Made by a program: the position numbers and the translations under genes | The notes under the pieces: model-generated | Databases searched by the model: none | What the model was told of the DNA's origin: nothing | Seen by the model: only the letters and a program-made list of their open reading frames with translations | Part shown: piece after piece, positions 26,523 to 35,563 of the stretch | Numbering within the stretch: the stretch's first letter is position 1 | How the letters are laid out: the number at the start of each line of letters is the position of its first letter | Origin: Sphingopyxis sp. CCNWLW2 | GTDB taxonomy: Bacteria > Pseudomonadota > Alphaproteobacteria > Sphingomonadales > Sphingomonadaceae | Length of the DNA: 64,000 nucleotides | Direction of reading: 5' to 3' | NCBI RefSeq assembly: GCF_037095755.1 | Contig: NZ_JBAWKJ010000001.1 | Span: forward strand, 2,235,001-2,299,000

Positions 26523-29192
26523 TCAGAATTTCTTGCGGACGCCCAACTGGACCAGGCGACCGTAGGTCGAGCCGTTGGTGTAGCCTGTCCCCGAGTTGAT
26601 GAACGGCGGATCCTGGTCGAACACATTGTTCACGCTGAGGGTGAAGGCGAGGTCGTTGAACACTCCCTCGCCGCGCACGTCATAAGCGAAGAAGAGATCG
26701 ACGACATTGAACGCTTTCACACGTGTCTGGTTCGGGACATTCTGCAGCTTGAAGCCGGCGCTATGGTACCAGGTGGCATTGGCGCTGAAGCCGCCGATGG
26801 TCGCACCGAGCGTCGCCGACAGATTGAGGCGGCTGGTGTTCGCCGCAAGATCGTCGATGGGGGTCTGCCCGGCGACCGCGGTCACCTTGCGGTTCAGGAT
26901 GTAGGTGCCCGTGACATTGGCGTTGATCGATCCGAACCCGGTCTGGGTGAGATAGGAGGCATTGAAGTCGAGGCCGTCCTGATCGACCGCTCCAACATTC
27001 TGAACCCTCGCGTCATAGAGAAGATAGGGAGCCAGAAGCGGGTTGGCATAGAGCGCCGCGATCGACGACGCGCCCGAGATCGGAAGGGTGTCGGGGACGG
27101 CATCGACCTGCGCCTGCGTCGGGTTGAAGGTCAGGAAGCGGGCATAGGCCGGCGAGAAGAGCACGGCCGTGTTCGACGAGAAGGCGATCGTGATCTGGTC
27201 CTTGAGCGCGATATTATAATAGGTCGCGCTGAGGTTCAGGCCTGGAACGAAAGCCGGTTTGATGTCCATGCCGATCGAGTAGGTCTTGGCCGTCTGCGGG
27301 CGCAGATCGGGATCGACGCCGGCGATCAGGATCGTCGGGCGGAACAAGGTCGGAATGCCGCCCGGACCCAGCTCTTCACCGGGCCGGATGAAGGGGCTCA
27401 CGCCAAGATTCTGGAGCTGAACCTGCGGAACTTTGTCAGGCATGCTTGGCGCATTGAACGACTCGCCATAATTGCCTCGGATCGACACGCCGTCGACCGG
27501 CTTCCAGGTCAGGCCGACCTTCGGATTGAAGGTGCTGCCGACGTCGCTGTAGTCATCGTAGCGACCCGAGGCCGACAGGGTGAGCGAGCGCATGCCGGTG
27601 AAGCCGTTGTCGCTTCCGAACACGGGGATGGCGATTTCGCCGAAGAGCGACTTGGTGTCGCGTTCATGCTTTCCCTGCGGCGTCGCAAGCGGACTGAAAT
27701 CGCCAGGAACATGATTGCCGGCGATGCGCTTGAAGACCTCATGGCTATATTCCGCGCCGAACGCGATGCGCACCGCGCCGCCCGGCAGGTCGAATAGCGA
27801 GCCGTCGGCAATGGCACGCGTGTTGAACAGGTCCTGCTCGGCTTCGCCATAGGCCTCATAATTGAGGATCGAGTCGAGAACCGCCGCGGGGGTCGAAGGG
27901 AGGTCATAGGGATCGAGCGCGGTCGCCGAGTTACTGCTGCCAAGAGCCACCGCTTCCGCGACCGCATTCACGGCCGGCTGAATGTTCCGGGTGACACTGC
28001 GCCCATAGTTGCCGAGCACGCGCAGGCGCCAGTCGCCTCCAAGCTTGAACGTCATCTCGGGGGTCACACCCCACTCGTTGAGCGTCGTGCTGTTCCGGCT
28101 GCTAGGCCCGACGACCGGGCCATAGCTGAAGTTGATCGTCTGGCTGGCGTTGCCGGCAAAGGCCGGGATGAAATTGGGGTTCGCGGACGTAATCGTGCGT
28201 GAGGCGCGAAACTGGTCGCTGAAACTATGGGTTTCGCGGCGCGTGTAGAAGGCGCGGACGTCGATAGAGACATTGTCGCTAAGCTCATTGTTGAGCCCCG
28301 CGAACACCGAGTGCCGCTTCTGCGCCGGAATGAACGCAGCATTGTCGCTCGTGTCGCAACTGTTCGCAGTGCCGGCAACACGTCCAGGAAGCGCGTAGGT
28401 CGTCGAACCAACGAGGATCGTGCCCGGGGAACAGGAGTTGGTCGGGGTGATCTGCCGCACATAGTCGCGGTCGCGGCCATAGATCGCGTCATTCTCATTA
28501 TAGACATAAGATAGATAGGCTGACCCGCTGTCCCAGCTCTTGCCGACAGTCCCGTTGATGTCGAACTGCTGATAATTGTCGGCGAAACCATAGCGTCCCG
28601 ATACTTCTACGCCGTCGAACTGTTTGCGCGTGATGATATTGATCACGCCGCCGATGGCGTCGGAGCCGTAGATCGATGAACCGCCGTCGGGAACAATTTC
28701 AATCCGCTCGATGACACCCGGTGGAACGATGTCGGGGTCGGGAACCGACGACAGAACGCCGGCGCCCACCAGACGATGGCCATCGACGAGGACGAGCGTT
28801 GTGTTGGCGCCGCTTGCTGCGAGGTTGCGGATATTCGGTTTGTAGATCGTCGTCCCGGCGTCGCCGGTTGAGGATACCGGAACCCGGTTGAAACTGTTCG
28901 AGATCTGAGGAATTTTTGCGAGAACATCGACCGTGCTGATCGCGCCGGTGGCCTCGATCTTTTCCGCGTTCACGCTGACGACGTTTGTCCCCGTCGGCGC
29001 GATGCCGCGGATCAGCGTCCCGGTAACGATAATCTCTTCATCGGTGGGCGTTCCATCAGCTTCCAGCGCGTCCTGCGTGGCGGCATCGTTTTCCAGGAGC
29101 TCCTGAGCGAAGGCGGGCGAACCCGATACCACAGCCAGAAGAGCGGTCGTTGCAGCGAGCGTGCTGACGAGACTTGCTGTTCCGCGAACCAT
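26523..29192 (-). CDS. TonB-dependent receptor 3
   Basis: An 889-residue outer-membrane receptor. The start ATG 29192 follows AAGGATG. The signal peptide runs to GSPAFAQ. A TonB-box-like EEIIVTGTLIRGIAPTGTNV leads into the plug (ISTVDVLAKIPQI, NTTLVLVDGHRLVGAG, VIERIEIVPDGGSSIYGSDA) and a barrel ending in YGRLVQLGVRKKF. It is a paralogue of receptor 1 with matching ends (both contain LIRGIAP and FDQDPPF ... GSTxGRLxQxGxRxKF). It lies on the minus strand, downstream of a small membrane-protein gene and close to esterase 4, which points the other way. The shared operator at 29281-29298 is 88 bp before its start. Cargo is inferred to be the ester-decorated glycoside. Confidence 0.93.
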   Translation of the reverse strand: MVRGTASLVSTLAATTALLAVVSGSPAFAQELLENDAATQDALEADGTPTDEEIIVTGTLIRGIAPTGTNVVSVNAEKIEATGAISTVDVLAKIPQISNSFNRVPVSSTGDAGTTIYKPNIRNLAASGANTTLVLVDGHRLVGAGVLSSVPDPDIVPPGVIERIEIVPDGGSSIYGSDAIGGVINIITRKQFDGVEVSGRYGFADNYQQFDINGTVGKSWDSGSAYLSYVYNENDAIYGRDRDYVRQITPTNSCSPGTILVGSTTYALPGRVAGTANSCDTSDNAAFIPAQKRHSVFAGLNNELSDNVSIDVRAFYTRRETHSFSDQFRASRTITSANPNFIPAFAGNASQTINFSYGPVVGPSSRNSTTLNEWGVTPEMTFKLGGDWRLRVLGNYGRSVTRNIQPAVNAVAEAVALGSSNSATALDPYDLPSTPAAVLDSILNYEAYGEAEQDLFNTRAIADGSLFDLPGGAVRIAFGAEYSHEVFKRIAGNHVPGDFSPLATPQGKHERDTKSLFGEIAIPVFGSDNGFTGMRSLTLSASGRYDDYSDVGSTFNPKVGLTWKPVDGVSIRGNYGESFNAPSMPDKVPQVQLQNLGVSPFIRPGEELGPGGIPTLFRPTILIAGVDPDLRPQTAKTYSIGMDIKPAFVPGLNLSATYYNIALKDQITIAFSSNTAVLFSPAYARFLTFNPTQAQVDAVPDTLPISGASSIAALYANPLLAPYLLYDARVQNVGAVDQDGLDFNASYLTQTGFGSINANVTGTYILNRKVTAVAGQTPIDDLAANTSRLNLSATLGATIGGFSANATWYHSAGFKLQNVPNQTRVKAFNVVDLFFAYDVRGEGVFNDLAFTLSVNNVFDQDPPFINSGTGYTNGSTYGRLVQLGVRKKF

Positions 29193-29280
29193 TTTCTTGA
29201 CATCCTTCCCATTTTCGCCGCGCTCACCGGGCTTTCTTCGAGGCGCTTTTCGAGCGAGCCACGATGCGAGTCAACAAAAA

Positions 29281-29298
29281 ACAGTCAAGCATGCTTGT
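29281..29298. promoter_or_regulatory. shared operator site 7
   Basis: ACAGTCA-AGCA-TGCTTGT embedded in AAAAA on the left and TTTTAATT on the right; its centre CAAGCATGCTTG is a perfect palindrome. It is 88 bp before the receptor 3 start. Confidence 0.7.
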
Positions 29299-29363
29299 TT
29301 TAATTGTGGCGTGATGCTTTGTTGCAGTGTCTTCTCGGCCGGGAATCTCCGCAAGAATATTAC

Positions 29364-29606
29364 CTAATCGGCAAAGAGAATCCGCATCGCTTCCATGATC
29401 GCCATGACGGCGGGAATGAGGATCGCCCCTAACAGCACGCCATTGACGCGCGGCAGGTTCGGCGTCCTCATTCCGGTCCTCAGCGTCTTGGCGCCCGGGG
29501 TTTCGTCCTCCGCGCGCATAGGGGGGAGGGAGGGCGCTTTGAAGTTCAAGATCGTCGCGGTTGCTGTTGCCTGTGCCGCATGATCTTGGTGTGTGGCCTG
29601 CTGCAT
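29364..29606 (-). CDS. small single-span membrane protein, unknown function
   Basis: An 80-residue protein beginning at ATG 29606, 9 bases after GGGAG. An earlier ATG at 29615 abuts the ribosome site and is less likely. The N-terminal half is polar (MQQATHQDHAAQATATATIL ... MRAEDETPGAKTLRTG). The last 25 residues form one hydrophobic span (VLLGAILIPAVMAIMEAMRI) with only a few residues after it, as in tail-anchored proteins. It lies between the paired operators 8-9 and receptor 3, on the receptor strand, so it could be the first gene of the receptor's transcript. I do not recognise a family. A role beside the TonB system is possible but unsupported. Confidence 0.5.
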   Translation of the reverse strand: MQQATHQDHAAQATATATILNFKAPSLPPMRAEDETPGAKTLRTGMRTPNLPRVNGVLLGAILIPAVMAIMEAMRILFAD

Positions 29607-29699
29607 CGATCCCATCTCCCTGTCGCCACGGTGATCCCGTGTGCGTCACGATCCCGGCTGCTCCCCGGACTATCATCGTCGCCTTTCCTCATGTCAATT

Positions 29700-29717
29700 G
29701 CAATCAGAGGTGATTGC
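29700..29717. promoter_or_regulatory. shared operator site 8
   Basis: GCAATCA-GAGG-TGATTGC, a perfect dyad that extends to TTGCAATCA/TGATTGCAA. It lies between the small membrane-protein gene (minus) and esterase 4 (plus). Confidence 0.7.
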
Positions 29718-29734
29718 AATTTAGAATCTACTAT

Positions 29735-29752
29735 ACGGTCAGGCTTGACTGA
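29735..29752. promoter_or_regulatory. shared operator site 9
   Basis: ACGGTCA-GGCT-TGACTGA running into GAATAT, a -10-like box. It is 35 bp from site 8 (start to start) and 64 bp before esterase 4. Confidence 0.6.
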
Positions 29753-29816
29753 ATATGGCGATATCGCCAAGCTGCTGAAAGCCACTGCAGCCAGCGGTGA
29801 CTGGTGGAGGGATGGG

Positions 29817-31412
29817 ATGACCGGAAAGATTTATCTCGCAATGGGGGCGGCGACCCTCGCCCTGTTTGGACCGGTGTCCGATAAGGGCGGCCCGAGCCTG
29901 GCGGAGGCCATGCAGCCCAGCGCCGAGCCTGCCAGCCTGTCCTCCGCGCAGGGAGCCACGCGCTGTAACGGCTTCGTCGGCAAGCAGGTGGCGGGAGCGA
30001 CCGTCGATAAGACCGAGTTTATTGCTGCGGGGTCAGCCCTGCCGCCGTTCGGTAGCAAGAATGTTCCTGAATTCTGCCGGGTCCACGCCCGGATTGCGCC
30101 CGTCGATGGGTCCGAGATCAAGCTGCAGGTCTGGCTGCCGACAAACTGGAACGGAAAGTTCGTCGGCTTCGGCGGCGCGGGCTTCGAAGGGGGGCTTGCC
30201 TTCTCGGCCGTCTCGCTAAAGGGGCCCGTCGGAAAGGGATATGCCGCGGTCGTCACCAATGCCGGTCACGATCCGACTTTCGTGCCCACTTGGGCCCTTG
30301 GACAGCCCGAGAAGATCGTCGACTTTGGCCACCGGGCCAACCATCTGGGCGCGATTTTCGGCAAGGCATTGTCTGCGGACTATTATGGAACGGCTGTGAA
30401 ACGTGCCTTTTTCCAGGGTTGCTCGAACGGCGGACGCGATGCGCTGATGCTCGCACAGCGCTATCCGGACGATTATGACGCGATTGTTGCCGGCGCTCCG
30501 GCCAATGACTTCACCGGCCTCATGGCCTCCTTTGCACGGATCGGGCGTCTCGCGCGGGCAACGCCCGTCGCCGATACGCTTGGCCCGAAGCTCAAGCTTG
30601 TCCATGAGGCCGCCATCGCGAAATGCGACGGGCTTGATGGCCTGAGGGATGGTTTGATTGATCGACCGGCGGCGTGCCGCTTTGACCCCGCAGTGCTTCA
30701 ATGCAAGGGCGCCGCCGGAGCAAGCTGTCTTTCGAAATCGGAAGTCGGCACCGTGAAGGCGATCTACCGCGGCACCTATGATCGTCAGGGACGCGAAATC
30801 ATGCCCGGTTTGCCCGTCGGCAGCGAATATGAGTGGGAAGCATGGCTGACAGGCGCCAAAGCTGGCGGGCCGGGGATGGCGACCAACCTGATGCGTTACA
30901 TGGTATACAGCGATCCCGCATGGTCGCCGGAAAACTTCGATCTCGACCGGGATTTCGCAGCGTCGCGACGTTTTCCGGGCCAGGCCATCGATGCGGTCAA
31001 TCCCGACCTTCGGCCTTTCTTCGGGCGCGGTGGCAAGCTGCTCATGTACCATGGTTGGGACGATGCAGCGATTCCCGCGGGCAACAGCCTGCGCTACCAT
31101 GCCGCTGTTCAGAGGAGTGTCGGGCGCCGTGCGGAGGAGCATGTGCGCCTCTTCATGCTGCCTGGAGTCGCGCATTGCGACGGCGGCCACGGCCCTGACA
31201 CGATCGATTATCTGGAAGCTCTGGACCGATGGGCCGGGTCCGGCACGGCGCCTGAAGCCCTGGTTGCCATAAAATATGACAATCCGGTGGCGTTGAAGAC
31301 CGGCCAGCCCGCCCATGTCGTGCGGAGCCGCCTCGCCTGCGCCTGGCCGAAGAAAGCCAAATATAAGGGGAGCGGCTCGATCGACGATGCTGCGAACTTC
31401 ACATGCCGGTGA
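29817..31412 (+). CDS. tannase/feruloyl esterase family protein 4
   Basis: A 531-residue exported serine esterase. ATG 29817 follows GGAGG by 6 bases; the long frame upstream crosses the operators and is not coding. The N-terminus has a short signal-like segment (KIYLAMGAATLALFGP). The CS-D-HC triad is complete: Ser203 in FQGCSNGGRDA, Asp in YHGWDDAAIP, His in GVAHCDGGHGP. It ends with GSGSIDDAANFTCR. It is followed after 66 bases by a type-B carboxylesterase, probably in one operon, so two different esterases are made together. Two operators precede it, the only double arrangement seen. Substrate unknown; the pairing suggests stepwise removal of different acyl groups. Confidence 0.9.
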   Translation: MTGKIYLAMGAATLALFGPVSDKGGPSLAEAMQPSAEPASLSSAQGATRCNGFVGKQVAGATVDKTEFIAAGSALPPFGSKNVPEFCRVHARIAPVDGSEIKLQVWLPTNWNGKFVGFGGAGFEGGLAFSAVSLKGPVGKGYAAVVTNAGHDPTFVPTWALGQPEKIVDFGHRANHLGAIFGKALSADYYGTAVKRAFFQGCSNGGRDALMLAQRYPDDYDAIVAGAPANDFTGLMASFARIGRLARATPVADTLGPKLKLVHEAAIAKCDGLDGLRDGLIDRPAACRFDPAVLQCKGAAGASCLSKSEVGTVKAIYRGTYDRQGREIMPGLPVGSEYEWEAWLTGAKAGGPGMATNLMRYMVYSDPAWSPENFDLDRDFAASRRFPGQAIDAVNPDLRPFFGRGGKLLMYHGWDDAAIPAGNSLRYHAAVQRSVGRRAEEHVRLFMLPGVAHCDGGHGPDTIDYLEALDRWAGSGTAPEALVAIKYDNPVALKTGQPAHVVRSRLACAWPKKAKYKGSGSIDDAANFTCR

Positions 31413-31478
31413 ACGGCAAGACAGCCGATCGCTCGAGGCGACAACAAGCTGCGCGCGTGCGCAAGGGGAATTGAGACA

Positions 31479-33014
31479 ATGCGAAATCTGCTTCTAGTCG
31501 CATCGCTGGCCGGCGGCCTCATGGTCGCAAGTCCGGCGCTTGCACAGCCGACCGCAAAGATCGCTGCGGGCACGATCGAGGGCATCAAGAAGGAGGGCGT
31601 ACGCGTGTTCCTTGGCGTTCCTTACGCCGAACCGCCCGTCGGGGACCTGCGCTGGCGCGAGCCGCAGCCGGTCAAGCCATGGCCGGGCGTGCGTGCGGCA
31701 ACGCGGTTCGCACCCTCCTGCCAGCAGGACGAAGGAAAACCGTTCGGACCCTATACAGCCTCGTTTCTGACAGCAGGGGAGCGGTCGGAAGACTGTCTCT
31801 ATCTCAACGTCTGGACCCCCGAAAAGACCAAGGCCAAGCGGCCCGTTTATGTCTTCATCCATGGCGGCGGCTTCCAGGCTGGCGGTGCCGATATTGCCGC
31901 ATATGACGGGGCCGGGCTCGCGCGCAAAGGCGCAGTTGTGGTCACGATCAATTACCGGCTCGGCGCCTTCGGTTTCTTCGCCCACCCCGAGCTTTCGCGC
32001 GCTTCGCCGCTCGGCGTTTCGGGCAATCAGGGCCTTCTCGACGCGATGGAATCGCTGCGATGGGTTCGTGCCAATATCGCGCAATTTGGCGGGGATCCGG
32101 CCAATGTGACCGTCGCTGGCCAATCGGCGGGATCAGGCATCGTCAATGCGTTGCTCGTATCGCCGCTCGCCCATGGCCTCTTCGACCGCGCCATTCTTCA
32201 GAGTGGCCCGGAACTCGGGATACCGACAATGCCGTACGCGCTCGCCGAAAGCATGGGCGCTGCGACCATGGCGAAAGCGAAGGTCGCTGATCTCGCTGGC
32301 CTTCGGGCCATACCTGGCTCCGATTTCGTCAAGACGGCGGGCGCCGGCTTTCCGCTGCCGATCGTCGATGGCAAGATTCTTCCCATCAGTCCGGAGGACC
32401 GCGCTGCGCGTCTCGCGACAAGGGTTCCGATCATCATCGGTTACAATCGCGACGAGTCTCCGGCCGCGCAGGGCCCGCAAACCGTTGCTGCATTCAAGCA
32501 AGAGGTTGAGAAACGATATGGCGCGGTGGCCGAGCGATTGCTGGCGCTGTACCCGCACGCCACCGATGCCGAGGCCGCGCGCTCGGGCGCTCGGCTGGCG
32601 CGCGATCGCCGCGTCGCCGGACTTCTTCTGTGGGCCGAACGCCGTTCCGCCGAAGGCGTGCCGGTCTACGCCTATCATTTCGAGCAGGTTCTGCGCGGGG
32701 CCGATCCGGCACAATTTGGCGCGTTTCACACGGCCGAGGTGCCCTACATCTTCGGTGCGCTGAACTTCGCAGATGCGACCTTCGACGCGACGGACAGGAA
32801 AGTCTCGGACGCGATCCAGGATCGCTGGCTCGCGTTCATGCGAAGCGGAAATCCGGGGCTCGCGCGCTCGCGCCCGAAATGGCAGCGTGCCAGCTTGGAC
32901 CCCGCCTCGATCTGGAGGATTGCGCCGGCAGACGCCGAGCCGTTGCTCGATGCTGACAAGCTTTCGTTGTTCAGGGAATTTGAAGCCAAAGGCGGAAAGC
33001 TCGGCCTTCTTTGA
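31479..33014 (+). CDS. type-B carboxylesterase (exported)
   Basis: A 511-residue carboxylesterase of the type-B (COesterase) family. A signal peptide ends at SPALAQ. Family motifs in order: FLGVPYAEPPVGDLRWREP, SEDCLYLNVWTP, HGGGFQAGG (oxyanion hole), AGQSAGS with Ser216 as nucleophile, and FGAFHTAEVPYIFG around the catalytic His. Start ATG 31479 follows AGGGGAATT. These enzymes hydrolyse short acyl or aromatic esters. It shares a transcript with esterase 4 and is a paralogue in type of the enzyme at 57348-58889. The nucleophile loop reads GQSAGS instead of the common GESAGG, a minor variation. It probably acts in the periplasm. Confidence 0.9.
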   Translation: MRNLLLVASLAGGLMVASPALAQPTAKIAAGTIEGIKKEGVRVFLGVPYAEPPVGDLRWREPQPVKPWPGVRAATRFAPSCQQDEGKPFGPYTASFLTAGERSEDCLYLNVWTPEKTKAKRPVYVFIHGGGFQAGGADIAAYDGAGLARKGAVVVTINYRLGAFGFFAHPELSRASPLGVSGNQGLLDAMESLRWVRANIAQFGGDPANVTVAGQSAGSGIVNALLVSPLAHGLFDRAILQSGPELGIPTMPYALAESMGAATMAKAKVADLAGLRAIPGSDFVKTAGAGFPLPIVDGKILPISPEDRAARLATRVPIIIGYNRDESPAAQGPQTVAAFKQEVEKRYGAVAERLLALYPHATDAEAARSGARLARDRRVAGLLLWAERRSAEGVPVYAYHFEQVLRGADPAQFGAFHTAEVPYIFGALNFADATFDATDRKVSDAIQDRWLAFMRSGNPGLARSRPKWQRASLDPASIWRIAPADAEPLLDADKLSLFREFEAKGGKLGLL

Positions 33015-33017
33015 TCG

Positions 33018-33051
33018 TTGCGAGGCGATGGCCCAGGCCGTCGCCTCGCAA
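33018..33051. terminator. hairpin after the carboxylesterase
   Basis: TTGCGAGGCGA and TCGCCTCGCAA are perfect 11-bp complements, starting 3 bases after the stop codon. No T-run follows. A second perfect 9-bp hairpin, GCCGGGTGC/GCACCCGGC, is at 33108-33131. Both lie between convergent genes. Confidence 0.55.
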
Positions 33052-33180
33052 GATGGCACCGCAAACCTTCTCGTCTCGAATAGCGTCGCGGATCGACCAT
33101 CATCGTCGCCGGGTGCGATCGAGCACCCGGCAAGTCGATCGACCAATGCTGGACGCGGCGCGCGCGCGCCGGTCGGGCAA

Positions 33181-34869
33181 TCAGATCGTCCCGGCCTTCA
33201 GAAACTCGGTGGCGTGGTGCGCAGCGCGTGCGCTGAGGGCCATATAGGTAAGCGACGGGTTCTGGCATCCGCCCGATGCCATGGCCGCGCCGTCGGTGAC
33301 GAACAGGTTCGAGACGCCATGGACCTGATTATATTTGTTCAGAACCGAGGTTCCCGGGTCATTGCCCATGCAGGCGGTGCCCATTTCGTGGATGGCATCG
33401 CCGGGAATGGTAAGCTTGGCGCCGCCCATGACCACGCGTCCGCCTGCGACTTCGATCATCGCCTTGGCGTCGGCAATCATCTGCTTGCCCATCTTGAGCT
33501 CGTTCTCGCCATGCACGCATTCGATATGGGCTTGCGGAATGCCCCACTGGTCGGTCTTGGTCGGATGCAGGGTGATGCGATTGTCGCGGTTGGGCAGCAT
33601 TTCCCCGAAGCCGCTCAAAAAGACGAGCCACGAACCGGGACTGCGAAGGCGTTGCTTGAGTTCTGCGCCCACGATGCTCGGACCGCCGAGCTTTGATTTC
33701 AGACCCCAGCCCGAGCGCGAAGCGCCGCCCTGGAAGCCGAAGCCGCGCAGGAAGTCGCCAGACTCGGTCACATTGCGGAAACGCGGAATATAGAAACCGG
33801 TGGGGCGGCGGCCACGATAGAAGCTGTTCTCCAGTCCGGGATAGAGACCGGCGGCCCCCACGCCGAAATGGTCCATCAGATTGCGCCCGAGCATGTCGGA
33901 CGCGTTTCCGAGGCCGTGCGGGTTGGCCTCGGATTTCGAATTGAGCAGTATCTGTGTCGTCGGGATCGTAGAGGCGCACAGGAACACGACCTTCGCCTTG
34001 TAGATCTTCGTTTTCTTCGTGTTTGAATCGATGACGCGAACGCCCGTTACCTTGCCGGTCTTGGCGTCATGGACGAGGCTGTGCACGACGGCGTCGGTGA
34101 CGATGGTGCAATTGCCCGTGCGCATCGCGGCCGGGAGCGACGAACTGAGACTCGAGTGATAGGCGCCGAAGGTACAGCCTCGCTCGCACAGCGAGCGGAC
34201 CTGGCACTGCGAGCGTCCGAGCTCCTCATGATGCGGCCGCGCCTCGGACAGATGCGCGCAGCGCCCGGGAATGACGCGCCGGCCCGGGAACTTGTCTGCG
34301 ACCTTGCCGGCGAAATCCTTTTCTGCATCGTTGAGCCCGAAAGGCGGCAGGAATTCGCCGTCCGGAAGCTGCGGCAGGCCTTCCTTCGAGCCTGATACGC
34401 CGATGAAGCGTTCGACATGGTCATACCAGGGGGCGATGTCGGCGTAGCGGATCGGCCAGTCCGATCCATGCCCGTCCTTCTTGTTGGCCTCGAAATCCAT
34501 TTCGCTCAGGCGGTAGGTCTGGCGGCCCCACATGATCGACCGGCCACCGAGATGATTGCCGCGAAACCAGCCGAACGGCTTGTCTTCGGGCGTGCTGTAG
34601 GGATGCTCGGGGTCCTTGACCCAATATTGCTTGGTCGCGGCGCTCATCGCGTAACTGCGCCCCTGGATCGGATAGTCGCGCGCGAGTTCCTCTTCGGGGA
34701 TCATGTTCGCATTGCTGAGTTCCCAGGGGAGCACCGAGTCGGTGTAGGATGCCCCATGTTCCAGTTTGCGGCCGCGCTCGAGGACGAGGGTCTTCAAGCC
34801 GCGCTCGCTCAATTCCTTGGCGGCAATCCCGCCGCTCATTCCCGATCCGATGACGATGGCGTCGAACAC
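33181..34869 (-). CDS. GMC-family FAD dehydrogenase, glucoside 3-dehydrogenase / FAD-GDH-like catalytic subunit
   Basis: A 562-residue GMC oxidoreductase. The N-terminal FAD motif is DAIVIGSGMSGGIAAKELSE, and the C-terminal GMC signature includes HEMGTACMGNDP and FVTDGAAMASGGCQNPSLTY. Cys222, Cys228 and Cys232 (CQVRSLCERGC) have the spacing of the cysteines that bind a 3Fe-4S cluster in FAD-dependent glucose dehydrogenase complexes. So it should pass electrons to a cytochrome and not to oxygen. Start GTG 34869 is 6 bases after GGAGAA. It has no signal peptide of its own and follows the Tat-signal small subunit by 22 bp, consistent with co-export as a complex. Relatives oxidise sugars or glycosides at C1 or C3; C3 oxidation fits the neighbours best, but this is inferred. 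Confidence 0.88.
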   Translation of the reverse strand: MFDAIVIGSGMSGGIAAKELSERGLKTLVLERGRKLEHGASYTDSVLPWELSNANMIPEEELARDYPIQGRSYAMSAATKQYWVKDPEHPYSTPEDKPFGWFRGNHLGGRSIMWGRQTYRLSEMDFEANKKDGHGSDWPIRYADIAPWYDHVERFIGVSGSKEGLPQLPDGEFLPPFGLNDAEKDFAGKVADKFPGRRVIPGRCAHLSEARPHHEELGRSQCQVRSLCERGCTFGAYHSSLSSSLPAAMRTGNCTIVTDAVVHSLVHDAKTGKVTGVRVIDSNTKKTKIYKAKVVFLCASTIPTTQILLNSKSEANPHGLGNASDMLGRNLMDHFGVGAAGLYPGLENSFYRGRRPTGFYIPRFRNVTESGDFLRGFGFQGGASRSGWGLKSKLGGPSIVGAELKQRLRSPGSWLVFLSGFGEMLPNRDNRITLHPTKTDQWGIPQAHIECVHGENELKMGKQMIADAKAMIEVAGGRVVMGGAKLTIPGDAIHEMGTACMGNDPGTSVLNKYNQVHGVSNLFVTDGAAMASGGCQNPSLTYMALSARAAHHATEFLKAGTI

Positions 34870-34891
34870 TGATTTTCTCCAAACTGGTCGA

Positions 34892-35431
34892 TTAGAGCCC
34901 GGGCCCGCCATAGTTGCGGGTGTCGGCCGTGACGGGGATCGAAGGCTCCCAGGCGCCCGGATTATGCTCGTAGCGAAGCTCCTCGGTCGCGCCGGCTTCC
35001 GAATAATAATAGAGCTGGATCACGAGTTCCTTGAACTTCGAATAACCGGGATTCAACGCATTGGCCTTGTCGAACCCGCTCAGTGTCTTCAGCCGATCGG
35101 CTGGCGAGAGCGCAACAAATGCCGAGCCGGCATCGGTGCGGGCGGCGGTGTCGATCGCCTGCAAGGCGCCGAGCATTTCGTCGCGGCGCTTCGCCGTCGC
35201 CCAGTTGGCGAGCATTTTCTGAAGCTGTTCGGGCACGCCCGCATCCGCTGCGCCCGGCGTGTCGGTTGCAGGAATGATGGTGTCGGCGACGGCGCTGAGC
35301 AGGGCCATCGTTTCCGGAGGGAGCGACGCGGGTCCGGTGAAAAGCGCGTTGGCAGCGCCGTGCGGGATCGCGGCGACCCCGGCCAGCAGCATGATGTTGC
35401 GCAGCATGCCGCGCCGGCTGAGTTGATCCAT
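34892..35431 (-). CDS. gluconate 2-dehydrogenase subunit 3-like protein (small Tat-exported subunit)
   Basis: A 179-residue protein of the gluconate 2-dehydrogenase subunit 3 family. The N-terminus has a twin-arginine signal (QLSRRGMLRNIMLLAGVAAI). The body has LLSAVADTIIPATDTPGAAD, then a helical region and FKELVIQLYYYSEAGATEEL followed by RYEHNPGAWEPS. In family complexes this subunit carries the FAD subunit through the Tat pathway and helps its maturation. Start ATG 35431 has AAAGG about 8 bases upstream. It is the first gene of a two-gene operon with the GMC subunit. The usual third component, a cytochrome c, is not adjacent; the c-type cytochrome at 55391-55780 could serve. Confidence 0.88.
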   Translation of the reverse strand: MDQLSRRGMLRNIMLLAGVAAIPHGAANALFTGPASLPPETMALLSAVADTIIPATDTPGAADAGVPEQLQKMLANWATAKRRDEMLGALQAIDTAARTDAGSAFVALSPADRLKTLSGFDKANALNPGYSKFKELVIQLYYYSEAGATEELRYEHNPGAWEPSIPVTADTRNYGGPGL

Positions 35432-35478
35432 CCTCTCCACCTTTCTTTCCGGTCACCTAATCCTGTTTCGGAATACTT

Positions 35479-35490
35479 ACAAGCATATTG
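35479..35490. promoter_or_regulatory. shared operator site 10 (half-site)
   Basis: ACAAGCATATTG carries one good arm (reverse complement TGCTTGT, as in site 7); the other arm is degraded. It lies in the 132-bp space between the divergent dehydrogenase operon and the MFS operon. Confidence 0.35.
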
Positions 35491-35563
35491 TCCCGGAAGT
35501 TGCAACGCGCTAGGCAGGGCCGAACGGTAGGAACCGGATTCGAATATTGGGGGAGCGTGAGCG

